Part shown: in pieces, positions 10,101 to 15,654 of the stretch
Layout of the letters: the number at the start of each line of letters is the position of its first letter
How positions within the stretch are numbered: the first letter of the stretch is position 1
Source of the DNA: Microbispora sp. NBC_01189
Lineage (GTDB): Bacteria; Actinomycetota; Actinomycetes; Streptosporangiales; Streptosporangiaceae
Reading direction: 5' to 3'
Assembly: GCF_036010665.1 (NCBI RefSeq)
Contig: NZ_CP108581.1
Location: 4,631,501 to 4,695,500 of the forward strand
Length of the DNA stretch: 64,000 bases
The notes under the pieces: model-generated
The model's database searches: none
What the model was told of the DNA's origin: nothing
What the model saw: only the letters and a program-made list of their open reading frames with translations
Translations under genes and position numbers: made by a program

Positions 10101-11145
10101 GGTGGAGTTGGTGCGGGGGTTGTACCGGGATCCGGCAGTAAGGGTGGTCAACAACCTGTACGGGCCGACCGAGGACACCACGTACTCCACCCACGCCGTC
10201 ACCGACCCCGAAGATGAGCGGACGCCTCTGGGCCGGGCCCTGCCCGGGTCACGCGTGCACCTGCTGGACAGCGGGTTGCGGCCGGTGCCGCTGGGCGCGA
10301 TCGGCGAGGTGTATCTGTCCGGCCAGGGCGTGACACGGGGGTACCACCAGCGGCCGGGACTGACCGCCGAACGCTACCTCCCCCTCCCCGACGACCACGG
10401 TGACAACGATGGTGGGCGGTTGTATCGGACGGGGGATCTGGCCCGGTGGCGCCCGCGCACCACACCGGATGGTGGGGTGGAGTTCTTCCTGGACTATCAC
10501 GGCCGGGTGGATCATCAGGTGAAGCTGCGGGGGTTCCGGATCGAGCCGGGCGAGGTGGAACACGCCCTGCTGCAGCATCCCGCTGTGTCCGAGGCCGTCG
10601 TCACCGTCCACGGCGACCACCTGATCGCCCACATCGCCACCACAACCACCCCCACGGAAGAGGGTGAGGAGCAGATCCTTCTCCGGTATCTGCGGGGGTG
10701 TCTGCCGCAGCATCTGGTGCCTGCTCGCGTTGTGGTGATGGGCGCTCTGCCGCGCACCCCCAACGGGAAGATCGACCGGAAGGCGCTACCCGAGCCGTCA
10801 CTCACGAGCGCCGGGGTCGGCGAGGCCGAGCCTCCCAGCACCGAGGCGCAGCACCTGGTGGCGGAATTGTTCGCCGGGCTGCTGGGCCGGCCCGTCACGA
10901 ACATCCACGACGACTTCTTCAGCCTCGGCGGGCATTCACTGCTGGCCACGCGGCTGGTCAGCCGGCTCAACGCCCTCACCGGAGCATCGCTCCCGCTGCG
11001 GGTGGTCTTCGAGCACCCCACCATCGCGGGACTGGCGGAGTCCCTGCCCGAGCCGGCCAGCGGGCCGGTGCGGCCGGCGGCCATCCCCAGGCTGCGCCGC
11101 ACACTCGGCCGCACCGGGGCGGCGAGCGGTGCCGCGAGCGACTGA
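1099..11145 (+). CDS. Trimodular NRPS, C-A-T-C-A-T-C-A-T, no thioesterase
   Basis: A 3348-residue peptide synthetase. Domain landmarks: C1 with HHLICDGW (His216), A1 with YTSGSTGRPKG near 673, T1 with GGHSL (Ser1140); C2 HHVIADGW (His1326), A2 near 1815, T2 Ser2215; C3 HHLICDGW (His2401), A3 near 2885, T3 Ser3280. It ends about 60 residues after T3 with no thioesterase, reductase or terminal C domain. No epimerase is present. By alignment with GrsA, the pocket of all three A domains reads D-L-F-N-N-A-L-T-Y-K, a code I recall as alanine or similar small residue; the substrate is therefore probably the same at each step. C1 would acylate the first residue with the fatty acid from the upstream FAAL/ACP. 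Residues 112-146 hold a VDP-type tandem repeat inside C1, and A1 has about 60 extra residues near 976-1049. The GTG start overlaps the previous stop. Confidence 0.95.
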   Translation: MSEHAVGRDLVRRWRDRAAVPDTMSATVPATMSAMSAAGTDAGERAVSPAQTGLLLFEQLHPGTAVNILSFVASVAGPVDRGRLRSALARMTVRHPLLRARFPREEPPRCVVDPAVRPAVDPAVDPTADPAADPDVDPGVDPAVDSVTGPYAGPYAGPEPEFADLAHLPEGERREAALARAGEFAARPMDPATGPLWRVAVWSLGPDETLLQVVAHHLICDGWSLGVFLAELTTLYSGGTLPGAATPPTGGTPVTEADLAYWRERLCDAPPLDLPADLPRPVRPRFRSAAVPVSLEAATVRHALEAAERERVTPFMVLLAALHLTLARTTGEPDVTIGAPIATGERHRAPGAIAPLVNMLALRTDGTGAATGRDLLTAVRDTCLGAYAHAHVPLETVAAAARTGGDRLFRVMCVLQDGLPEFHLDGRPVRPLTMAPAAIQYDVEMYLWQTGDRVTGFLGYDADLFDAETARLLAGRFGVALRALTEDLDRPLAELDALGEAEKAVLGALGDGGPLAGVDGCVHGLVEGVVDRWPDAVAVRAVDGVVRYRELDERAERLARHLVGLGARAGVLVGVCLPRSSDLIVALLAVLKTGAAYVPIDPGYPPERVAYLLDDSNAAVLVTTPEHNPLAGSAGSPGVQVVDVRAVLGAAGGGFQGRLGVVVRPGDAAYVIYTSGSTGRPKGVVIEHRHTVAMLAWAGETFGRGVLAETLASTSVCFDLSVFEIFAPLSVGGAVTLAAGNALDLIEDRVRFGHVTLVNTVPSAAAELLAAGAIPPRAATVNLAGEPLPVELVRGLYRDPAVRVVNNLYGPTEDTTYSTHAVTDPEDERTPLGRALPGSRVHLLDGELRPVPLGAIGEVYLSGQGVTRGYHQRPGLTAERYLPLPDDHGDAHALPDGEGGRLYRTGDLARWRPRSTPDGGVEFFLDYHGRVDHQVKLRGFRIEPGEVEHALLQHPAVSEAVVTVHGDHLIAHIATRNAPNHQAHPESEDRHHLGQPGHANHTQGDEPVHGERSDHVGTQDVNGDRREQEHGGRPVVAADHGDLALSDEDCEQVLLRYLRGCLPQHLVPARVVVMGALPRTPNGKIDRRALPEPSLTAAGAGEVEPPSTEAQHLVAELFAGLLGRPVTSIHDDFFSLGGHSLLATRLVHRLSEALGVVVPLRLVFDHPTVAELAEQLPGGAAGAVGGVAAIPVGRHPAGEHVHPATANQQRLWFLCHLHPDTNLAYHITGAATVRGPLDRDVLRTALAHTARRHESLRTTLREENEELVQVVHDEWDWEPPLTAVPDLAETLEQWRTSTVDLECGPLFRARVVRVSDDEHVLLLSLHHVIADGWSLTVLFREIAAHYQAVCAGDPLLQDAPLQYGDYAQWKLDTPAGDSELDFWRGYLAGAQTLDLPTDKPRPPYQTHRGDAVPLSLPARTVERLARESGTTTFTVITTALTLLLAKLTGQDDVTIGIPSSGRTHPGTADMIGFLANTLPLRSVTRPGMTLAEALSATHANLLEVQLHGDTPFERIVQHVRPERDFSRSPFFQVMLALDSSPQRTLELPGLRFTRVDMAPAGTQFELSVHLEQSVEGLGGFLTFNTDLFDARSACLLAERLAVVIEALAADPEVRVADLDVRTAGEKAVLGALGDGGPLAGVDGCVHGLVEGVVDRWPDAVAVRAVDGVVRYRELDERAERLARRLVGLGARAGVLVGVCLPRSSDLIVALLAVLKTGAAYVPIDPGYPPERVAYLLDDSNAAVLVTTPDHNPVAGSAGSAGVRVVDVRMLLGPLDAEDPVDSVGSSVPAPAPAPVPGPGRLGVVVCPGDAAYVIYTSGSTGRPKGVVIEHRHTVAMLAWAGETFGRGVLAETLASTSVCFDLSVFEIFAPLSVGGAVTLAAGNALDLIEDRVGFGHVTLVNTVPSAAAELLAAGAIPPRAATVNLAGEPLPVELVRGLYRDPAVRVVNNLYGPTEDTTYSTHAVTDPEDERTPLGRALPGSRVHLLDSGLRPVPLGAIGEVYLSGQGVTRGYHQRPGLTAERYLPLPDDHGDNDGGRLYRTGDLARWRPRSTPDGGVEFFLDYHGRVDHQVKLRGFRIEPGEVEHALLQHPAVSEAVVTVHGDHLIAHIATTTNHAHREECGEDDEQVLLRYLRGCLPQHLVPARVVVMDALPRTPNGKIDRRALPEPSLTAAGAGEVEPPSTEAQHLVAELFAGLLGRPVTNIHDDFFSLGGHSLLATRLVHRLSEALGVVVPLRLVFDHPTVAELAEQLPGGAAGAVGGVAAIPVGRHPAGEHVHPSTANQQRLWFLCHLHPDTNLAYHITGAATVRGPLDRDVLRTALTHTARRHESLRTTLREENEELVQVVSTEPVAELEEVTASDWAPVLDEVASRPLDLAAGPLMRAVLVRVSEEEHVLLLSLHHLICDGWSLDLLLREITGHYARLAEDPAGNEAPSPAPAQFADVELWEQPVTHEDVEFWREHLAGARTLDLPTDKPRPPYQTHRGDAVPLSLPAATVAAVTRATGASTFSVVATALGVLLAKLSGQDDVTIGFAASGRTRPETTDVIGMLVTTLPLRMRPAPETTLRDVLGATHDSALAVQQHQHIGFERLINECVRERDLSRSPLFQVMLSINGTPPQYELPGLAVDPVPVHPRASQFELSVHLEQSVEGLGGFLTFNTDLFDARSACLLAERLGVVVEALAADPEVRVADLDVRTAGEKAVLGALGDGGPLAGVDGCVHGLVEVVVDRCPDAVAVRAVDGVVRYGELDERAERLARRLVGLGARAGVLVGVCLPRSSDLIVALLAVLKTGAAYVPIDPGYPPERVAYLLDDSNAAVLVTTPEHNPLAGSVGSAGVRVVDVGAVLGPLAAAEGSVDSADLSVPASGHGRLGVVVRPGDAAYVIYTSGSTGRPKGVVIEHRHTVAMLAWAGSTFGRGVLAETLASTSVCFDLSVFEIFAPLSVGAAVTLAAGNALDLIEDRVGFGHVTLVNTVPSAAAELLAAGAIPPRAATVNLAGEPLPVELVRGLYRDPAVRVVNNLYGPTEDTTYSTHAVTDPEDERTPLGRALPGSRVHLLDSGLRPVPLGAIGEVYLSGQGVTRGYHQRPGLTAERYLPLPDDHGDNDGGRLYRTGDLARWRPRTTPDGGVEFFLDYHGRVDHQVKLRGFRIEPGEVEHALLQHPAVSEAVVTVHGDHLIAHIATTTTPTEEGEEQILLRYLRGCLPQHLVPARVVVMGALPRTPNGKIDRKALPEPSLTSAGVGEAEPPSTEAQHLVAELFAGLLGRPVTNIHDDFFSLGGHSLLATRLVSRLNALTGASLPLRVVFEHPTIAGLAESLPEPASGPVRPAAIPRLRRTLGRTGAASGAASD
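1432..1538 (+). repeat. In-frame GTCGATCCC-type tandem repeat in NRPS C1
   Basis: About ten degenerate copies of a 9-12 base unit (GTCGATCCC/GCTGTCGATCCC) encode a V-D-P-A-like low-complexity stretch inside the N-terminal lobe of condensation domain 1. Similar GTC/ACC-ATGTCCGCC repeats lie at about 1166-1215. They do not match any C-domain motif and look like slippage expansions. Confidence 0.8.
2598..10960 (+). repeat. Three near-identical A-T segments of the NRPS
   Basis: Long direct repeats start at GAGAAGGCCGTCCTGGGTGC (2598, 5967 and 9193 approximately) and run through each adenylation and thiolation domain. Between modules 1 and 2 the near-identity continues into the start of the next C domain (to about 4905 and 8133). 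Shorter identical patches occur inside C2 and C3 (near 5260/8490 and 5780/9010). The repeats use many TTG, GTG and GGT codons unlike their flanks, which suggests duplication and homogenisation. Confidence 0.9.
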
Positions 11146-11288
11146 AAGCCCGGGTGACCACTGTGCGTGACACCACTGTGCGTGAGGACGAGGCCCCGCC
11201 GGGCGGCCGGCACCTGAGCCGTGGAGACGCGAGCTTGAAGACGGGCCGGGGGGAGCCGGAAGAACGGGCGATCAGGCCAGGGCGTACG

Positions 11289-12299
11289 TCAGGACCACAG
11301 GATCGTGCACGCCCAGTGCATTCCGCGGCCGTTCGTGGCCAGCGCCACGTAGTCGCCGAGGCCCAGCTCTCCCGAGGCGTGCAGGTTGCCCAGCTCGAAC
11401 AGGTGGTCCGCGGCGCCGAAGTGCCCATGCTGCCGGGCGCCCCGGATGTTCGTACGGGACGTCGGCACACCGACCAGATCGGCCTGGTTGGCGATGACAC
11501 GGGGGTTGTCGTTGAGCAGGAGGAGCCACGCGAGCTCGTCCTCGGTGATGCCCGCCTGCTTGCAGGCGCGGTGGACGGCACGGGCCGTACGGTCGTTGAT
11601 CTCGTCCGCGAAGGCGGCCATGCGATCGGAGTCGTACGCGAAGTGCTCCATGATCTGCCAGGCGTCCCGGACCTTGGGAGGCGGTGTGCCGGGCCCGAAG
11701 GGATTCGCCCCGCCGCCGTCGTCCATCCGGAAGAAGTCGGCGTAGCGGCCGTCCGTCTCGGCGTACGAGGTGCGCCAGCGCAGCGAGGTGGCGTTGCGGC
11801 TGGCCACGGCCGCCGCCGCGCCGTCGGAGAACAGCAACGAGTGGGTGTCCAGGCGGTTCCAGTACGCCTCGGTGGTGCGGTTGGCACCGATGACCAGCGC
11901 CGTGTCGTAGGACAGGTGGGTGGCGAACCGGCCGGCCAGGGTGTCGAAGGCGGTGACGCCGCCCGCGCAGCCCTGGTCGACCAGTACGGCCTCCGCCCAG
12001 GAGAGGCCGAGCCGGTGGGCGACCGCGGCCGCCGCGTCCCAGTACAGGTACTCCGCGATGTCTGTGATCGCTAACACCAGGAGGTCGACGTCGCGGGCGG
12101 CGACGCCCGCCGCGGCGAGGGCCTGGCCGCCCGCTTCGACGGCGAGATCGGTCAGACCGGTCCCGGGAGCCGCGCGATGGACGAAGTCGTAGCCGTACGC
12201 GAGCACACGTGCGACGTCCTCGGTGTAGTCGGCGACCACGTCCTTGACGGGCACCGGCTCGCCCACTTCCGCGGCGAAGGCGATCAGCCCGAACGTCAT
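11289..12299 (-). CDS. KAS III-like acyltransferase with altered catalytic residues
   Basis: A 336-residue thiolase-fold protein of the FabH/KAS III group. The nucleophile motif DQGCAGG places Cys111 as expected. FabH uses a Cys-His-Asn triad; here the VPHQAN segment is LLLNDN, so the His position is Leu, and the HGNTSAAS segment is HGHFGAAD, so the Asn position is His293, with Asp298 nearby. Such changes are known in KAS III homologues that transfer acyl groups to O or N rather than condense with malonyl-ACP (the CerJ type), so ester or amide formation is my inference. It is the last gene of the minus-strand operon; an AGGAG-type site (GGAGG) sits 4-5 bases before the ATG, 18 bases after the E2 gene. 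It could instead make a C-C bond; sequence alone does not decide. Confidence 0.85.
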   Translation of the reverse strand: MTFGLIAFAAEVGEPVPVKDVVADYTEDVARVLAYGYDFVHRAAPGTGLTDLAVEAGGQALAAAGVAARDVDLLVLAITDIAEYLYWDAAAAVAHRLGLSWAEAVLVDQGCAGGVTAFDTLAGRFATHLSYDTALVIGANRTTEAYWNRLDTHSLLFSDGAAAAVASRNATSLRWRTSYAETDGRYADFFRMDDGGGANPFGPGTPPPKVRDAWQIMEHFAYDSDRMAAFADEINDRTARAVHRACKQAGITEDELAWLLLLNDNPRVIANQADLVGVPTSRTNIRGARQHGHFGAADHLFELGNLHASGELGLGDYVALATNGRGMHWACTILWS

Positions 12300-12317
12300 C
12301 AGTCCTCCATCACGCCG

Positions 12318-14429
12318 TCAGGCGACCAGCTCGTCGAGCCGGTCCGGCTCGCGGAGGTTGTCCGCGACCGCTCGCAGGAAGGCCACCGCTTCGGCGCCGT
12401 TCACGACCCGGTGGTCATAGGCGAGGCCGAGGACGACGACCGTGGTTGTTGCGAGGACTCCGTCGTGGAGCGCGAGCTGCCGACGTAGCCCGCCGACGGA
12501 GAGCATGCACAACTGCGGCCACATGACGATCGGTTGCACGAACACCACATCGGCCTCAGTGTTGATCGAGATGGTGATCGTACCGCCATCGAGCTCGGAA
12601 GTGGTGAAATCGCCGCCCCGCCACGCTTTCATCCGGAAGTCCATCAGGTCGTCGGCGATTTCGGTGATGGAGCGGCTCGCGCAGTCCCGGATCACCGGCG
12701 TGTAGAGGCCGCGTCCCGCGTCGATCGTGACCGCGACGTGTGGCGTCTCGGCGAGGGCGACCGTCCGCTCGTCCACGAGACTGCCGAAGAGATGGCCGAA
12801 GCGGTCGTGGGCGGCGGCGACCGCCTTCACCACGGCCTCGGGTACGCCGACCTCGGCGCCGGATTCCTCCGACAGCAGGCGCAGTCTGGCGAGGAGGGCG
12901 TCGACGCCCACCTCGACGGCGGTGAAGGCCGCCGGCACCTCCTTGTGGGCCCGGGTCACGACGGCGGCGGTGCCCTGCTGCACCCGGTCGAGCACGTACG
13001 TCCGCCGGTCGGCCGGGGACGGCTCGGCAGGCGGCGCGGCCTGGGCAGGCGGAGCGTACGCCGCACGCGATGGGGGCGCGAGTTCGTGGAGCTCCGCGAT
13101 GACGGCGCCGACCTCCACCTCGGTGCCGGCGCCTGCCGAGATCCGCAGATATCCCGTGGCCGGAGCCTCGATCTCCTCGACCGCCTTGGACGTCTCCAGT
13201 TCGACCAGGGGAGCGCCCGCCTCGACCCTGGCTCCGTCCTCGGCCAGCCAGCCGGTCACCAGATAGTGCGTGTCGTTGCTGTTCAGCTTCGGCACGGCGA
13301 GCGGCACGGCGGCAGGTGCGGCGACGGGTTCGGTGACGGGTTCGGTGTCAGGCGCGGCCACCGGCGTCACGACGGTCTCGGCGAAGACCGCGGCGCCCGC
13401 CGCGAGCGTGCCGAGGCGCTCCGCGACGGCCTCGGCGATGTGCCCCTCGCCCAGCAGCACCCGGTCCTCCAGGTGACGCGCGGCCGGGATGATCGAGTCG
13501 GCCGACGACAGCCGCAGCACCGGGGCGCGCAGGCGCGGCCACAGCCGCTCGTACACCAGTGCCGCGATGTCGGAGCCCCAGGTGCCGCCCGCCGTGCTCT
13601 CCTCGGCGACGGCGACCAGCGCGGGCCGTTCCAGCAGCGGCAGGACGGGCCCGATGTCCAGGGGATACAGGCGCCCGGGCACCAGGAGGTGCGCGGTGAC
13701 GCCCCGCTCCCGCAGGAGGTGGGCGGCGGCGAGCGCCCGGTGGGCGACGCCGCCGGGACAGATCAGCACGACGTCGGGGGCGGCGCCGCCCACGGGGGTC
13801 ACATGCGCCCAGCCGGGCGCGTCCCCGATGAGCGAGGAGCGGAAGTGCTCGTCCACGACCCCGTCGGAGTACGCCCGCCGGGTGTAGAGCACCTTGTCCT
13901 CGAAAAGCAGCGCGGGCCCGTGGTCGAGGGCGTGCGCGAGCAGCCCGTACGGGTCGTGGAACGGGCTGAGCTCGTACAACGCCAGGTTCGGCATGCCGAC
14001 GAAGTGCTTCTGCACGCTCTGGCTGTGGGTGGGCCCGTAGCCGCGACGGCCGCCGACCGGGCAGCGGAGCACGACCGGCATGGGCAGCCGCCGGCCGTAC
14101 ATCGTCACCGACTTCGAGATCAGGTTGAGCACCGGGTCGAAGACGAGCGCGGCGAAGTCGCCGAACATCACCTCGGCCACGACCTCGTCCCCGGCGAGGG
14201 CGAGGCCGGCCGCGACGCCCGCGAGGCCGTTCTCGCTGATCGGGGTGGCGAGGACACGGCCGGGATGCCGGTCCGACAGGCCCCTGGTGACCTTGAAGGC
14301 GCCGCCGTAGGGGTCGGCGACGTCCTCGCCGAGGAGGTGCAGGCCGGGGCGTTCGGCGAACAGCCGGTGCAGCGCGCCGTTCAGGCTTTCCGCGAGCCGG
14401 GGCGCGAGCCGTGGCGCGAGCGGTGTCAT
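12318..14429 (-). CDS. 2-oxoacid dehydrogenase E1-beta / lipoyl / E2 acyltransferase fusion
   Basis: A 703-residue fusion. Residues 1-330 are an E1-beta (transketolase C-terminal type; LGEDVADPYGGAFKVT, ISENGLAGVAAGLAL). A Pro/Ala/Val linker with a GTT-CCGGTGACG-type repeat leads to a lipoyl domain (ETSKAVEEIEAP, Lys415 as lipoylation site), then an E2 catalytic domain ending with AYDHRVVNGAEA (His673 intact). I see no peripheral subunit-binding domain between lipoyl and catalytic domains, so E3 may not dock stably. The ATG at 14429 overlaps the ACP stop (ATGA). With the separate E1-alpha it would decarboxylate a 2-oxoacid, or cleave a ketose phosphate, and move the acyl group to lipoate. The adjacent ACP rather than CoA is a likely final acceptor, as described for the two-carbon-unit enzymes of naphthyridinomycin and quinocarcin pathways (family knowledge; similarity not computed). 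Confidence 0.88.
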   Translation of the reverse strand: MTPLAPRLAPRLAESLNGALHRLFAERPGLHLLGEDVADPYGGAFKVTRGLSDRHPGRVLATPISENGLAGVAAGLALAGDEVVAEVMFGDFAALVFDPVLNLISKSVTMYGRRLPMPVVLRCPVGGRRGYGPTHSQSVQKHFVGMPNLALYELSPFHDPYGLLAHALDHGPALLFEDKVLYTRRAYSDGVVDEHFRSSLIGDAPGWAHVTPVGGAAPDVVLICPGGVAHRALAAAHLLRERGVTAHLLVPGRLYPLDIGPVLPLLERPALVAVAEESTAGGTWGSDIAALVYERLWPRLRAPVLRLSSADSIIPAARHLEDRVLLGEGHIAEAVAERLGTLAAGAAVFAETVVTPVAAPDTEPVTEPVAAPAAVPLAVPKLNSNDTHYLVTGWLAEDGARVEAGAPLVELETSKAVEEIEAPATGYLRISAGAGTEVEVGAVIAELHELAPPSRAAYAPPAQAAPPAEPSPADRRTYVLDRVQQGTAAVVTRAHKEVPAAFTAVEVGVDALLARLRLLSEESGAEVGVPEAVVKAVAAAHDRFGHLFGSLVDERTVALAETPHVAVTIDAGRGLYTPVIRDCASRSITEIADDLMDFRMKAWRGGDFTTSELDGGTITISINTEADVVFVQPIVMWPQLCMLSVGGLRRQLALHDGVLATTTVVVLGLAYDHRVVNGAEAVAFLRAVADNLREPDRLDELVA

Positions 14430-14656
14430 ACCGCGACTCCCCGCGTCCGCAGGGTGTCCCGCAGCGCCCCCACGGAACGGCACGCGCGGGCCTCGCGCGG
14501 GCTCAGCCGCACGCCGTACGCCCGTTCGACGGTGCCGATGATCTGCACGTGGCGCAGGCTGCTCCACTCGGCGGCCGTGGCCGTGCCGGTGTTCTCGTCG
14601 ACCGTTTCGGCGGGCATGCCGAGGATGCCCGCGACCAGGGTGATCAGTTCGCTCAC
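14426..14656 (-). CDS. Stand-alone acyl carrier protein
   Basis: A 76-residue acidic four-helix-type carrier protein. The sequence around the expected DSL site is AEWSSLRHVQI, so Ser33 is the likely phosphopantetheine attachment site. The GTG start overlaps the E1-alpha stop (GTGA) and the stop overlaps the E1-beta/E2 start (ATGA), so the ACP is translated in step with both halves of a 2-oxoacid dehydrogenase. This makes it the probable acceptor of the acyl group made by that complex, and the probable donor to the KAS III-like enzyme downstream. It is too short and too regular to be a random frame, and its reading frame continues upstream only as antisense-like noise inside the E1-alpha gene. 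Confidence 0.85.
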   Translation of the reverse strand: MSELITLVAGILGMPAETVDENTGTATAAEWSSLRHVQIIGTVERAYGVRLSPREARACRSVGALRDTLRTRGVAV

Positions 14657-15651
14657 GTTACGGCTCCCGCGTCGGCCACGTCGGCCCACCGCGACGGCGG
14701 GCGTGCCGCCACCTCGGCGGCGATCCGGTCCACCTCGGCGCGGACCCGCTGGTCGATCTCCCGGAAGCGGGGACCGAGGCGCGCCTCCAGCCCCGCCTGC
14801 CAGTCGTCCTCCCACAGGGCCGCGACCTCCTCGGCGGGGCGGGTGTCGTCGCCCTTGCTGTGCGGGCCGAGCCGCCGGGTCAGGAACTGTACGACCGCCG
14901 GCCCGCCGCCGTCGCGGACCCGCGCGATCACCGGCCCGGCGGCGGCGCGGATGGCCGGGATGTCGTGGGTGGCGATCTCGGCGTACTCGACGCCGAAGGC
15001 GCGGGCCCGGCCGGCGATGGTCCCCGCGAGGTGCGCGCCGGTGGGGGTGGACTGGGCGATCCCGTTGTCCTCCACGACGACCAGCACCGGCAGCCGCCAC
15101 AGCGCCGCCATGTTGAGCGCCTCGTACACCGCGCCCTCGCCCCAGGTGCCGTCGCCGACGTAGGCGGCGGCGATCCGGCCGGTGCCGGTGCGCCGGTGCC
15201 GCAGCGCGACGCCCGTAGCGAGCGCAACGCCCTCGCCCTGCACGCCGGTGGACAGGAAGCCGGGGCGGTGGAGGTGCTGGCTGCCGCCGACGCCCGCGCA
15301 GACCGCGCCCTCCCGGCCCATGATCTCGGCGAGCAGCCCGGCGGCGTCGCCGACGTGGGCGAGATAGTGGCCGTGACCGCGGTGGTTGCTGACCACGAAG
15401 TCGCCGTCGAGCAGCGGGGCCAGCGCCACCGGCACGTACTCCTGCCCGATGCACGTGTGCGTGGTCCCGCTCAGCGCGCCGGCCTCGAACATCCGCAGCA
15501 GCGTGCGCTCGAAGTGGCGGATGCGGACCAGTTGCGCCACGTCGTCATCTGACAAACCGGAGACGGCGTCCAGCAAACCGGGGACGGCGGCGCCCGCCGC
15601 GCGGGGCCGGGGGCCTTGGGCCTCGCGCGACGGGCCGAGGGTGCCGGACAC
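14653..15651 (-). CDS. 2-oxoacid dehydrogenase E1-alpha subunit
   Basis: A 332-residue thiamine-diphosphate enzyme of the pyruvate/branched-chain E1-alpha family. The ThDP motif is GDGTWGEGAVYEALN with VVVEDNG following, about 30 residues after GDG. Also visible are the CIGQEYVPVA substrate-side helix and SNHRGHGHYLAH. It pairs with the E1-beta domain encoded two genes downstream. The GTG start at 15651 lies 3 bases after the lipoprotein stop, so translation is probably coupled; no better in-frame start precedes the conserved region. Substrate is unknown: pyruvate would give acetyl, a ketose phosphate glycolyl, and branched 2-oxoacids isobutyryl-type units. Location inside a biosynthetic operon with its own ACP argues against a housekeeping role. 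Confidence 0.9.
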   Translation of the reverse strand: MSGTLGPSREAQGPRPRAAGAAVPGLLDAVSGLSDDDVAQLVRIRHFERTLLRMFEAGALSGTTHTCIGQEYVPVALAPLLDGDFVVSNHRGHGHYLAHVGDAAGLLAEIMGREGAVCAGVGGSQHLHRPGFLSTGVQGEGVALATGVALRHRRTGTGRIAAAYVGDGTWGEGAVYEALNMAALWRLPVLVVVEDNGIAQSTPTGAHLAGTIAGRARAFGVEYAEIATHDIPAIRAAAGPVIARVRDGGGPAVVQFLTRRLGPHSKGDDTRPAEEVAALWEDDWQAGLEARLGPRFREIDQRVRAEVDRIAAEVAARPPSRWADVADAGAVT

Positions 15652-15654
15652 GAC

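Noticed and set aside
2598-10960. NRPS repeats considered as a CRISPR or satellite array
   Set aside because: They are kilobase coding repeats with NRPS motifs in one frame.
12534-15116. 860-codon plus-strand open frame
   Set aside because: Antisense to the E1/E2, ACP and E1-alpha genes that have clear motifs and overlapping starts and stops.
12318-15651. E1/E2 genes considered as the housekeeping pyruvate dehydrogenase
   Set aside because: No E3-binding domain or E3 gene, an ACP gene is embedded, and the genes lie in a biosynthetic operon.
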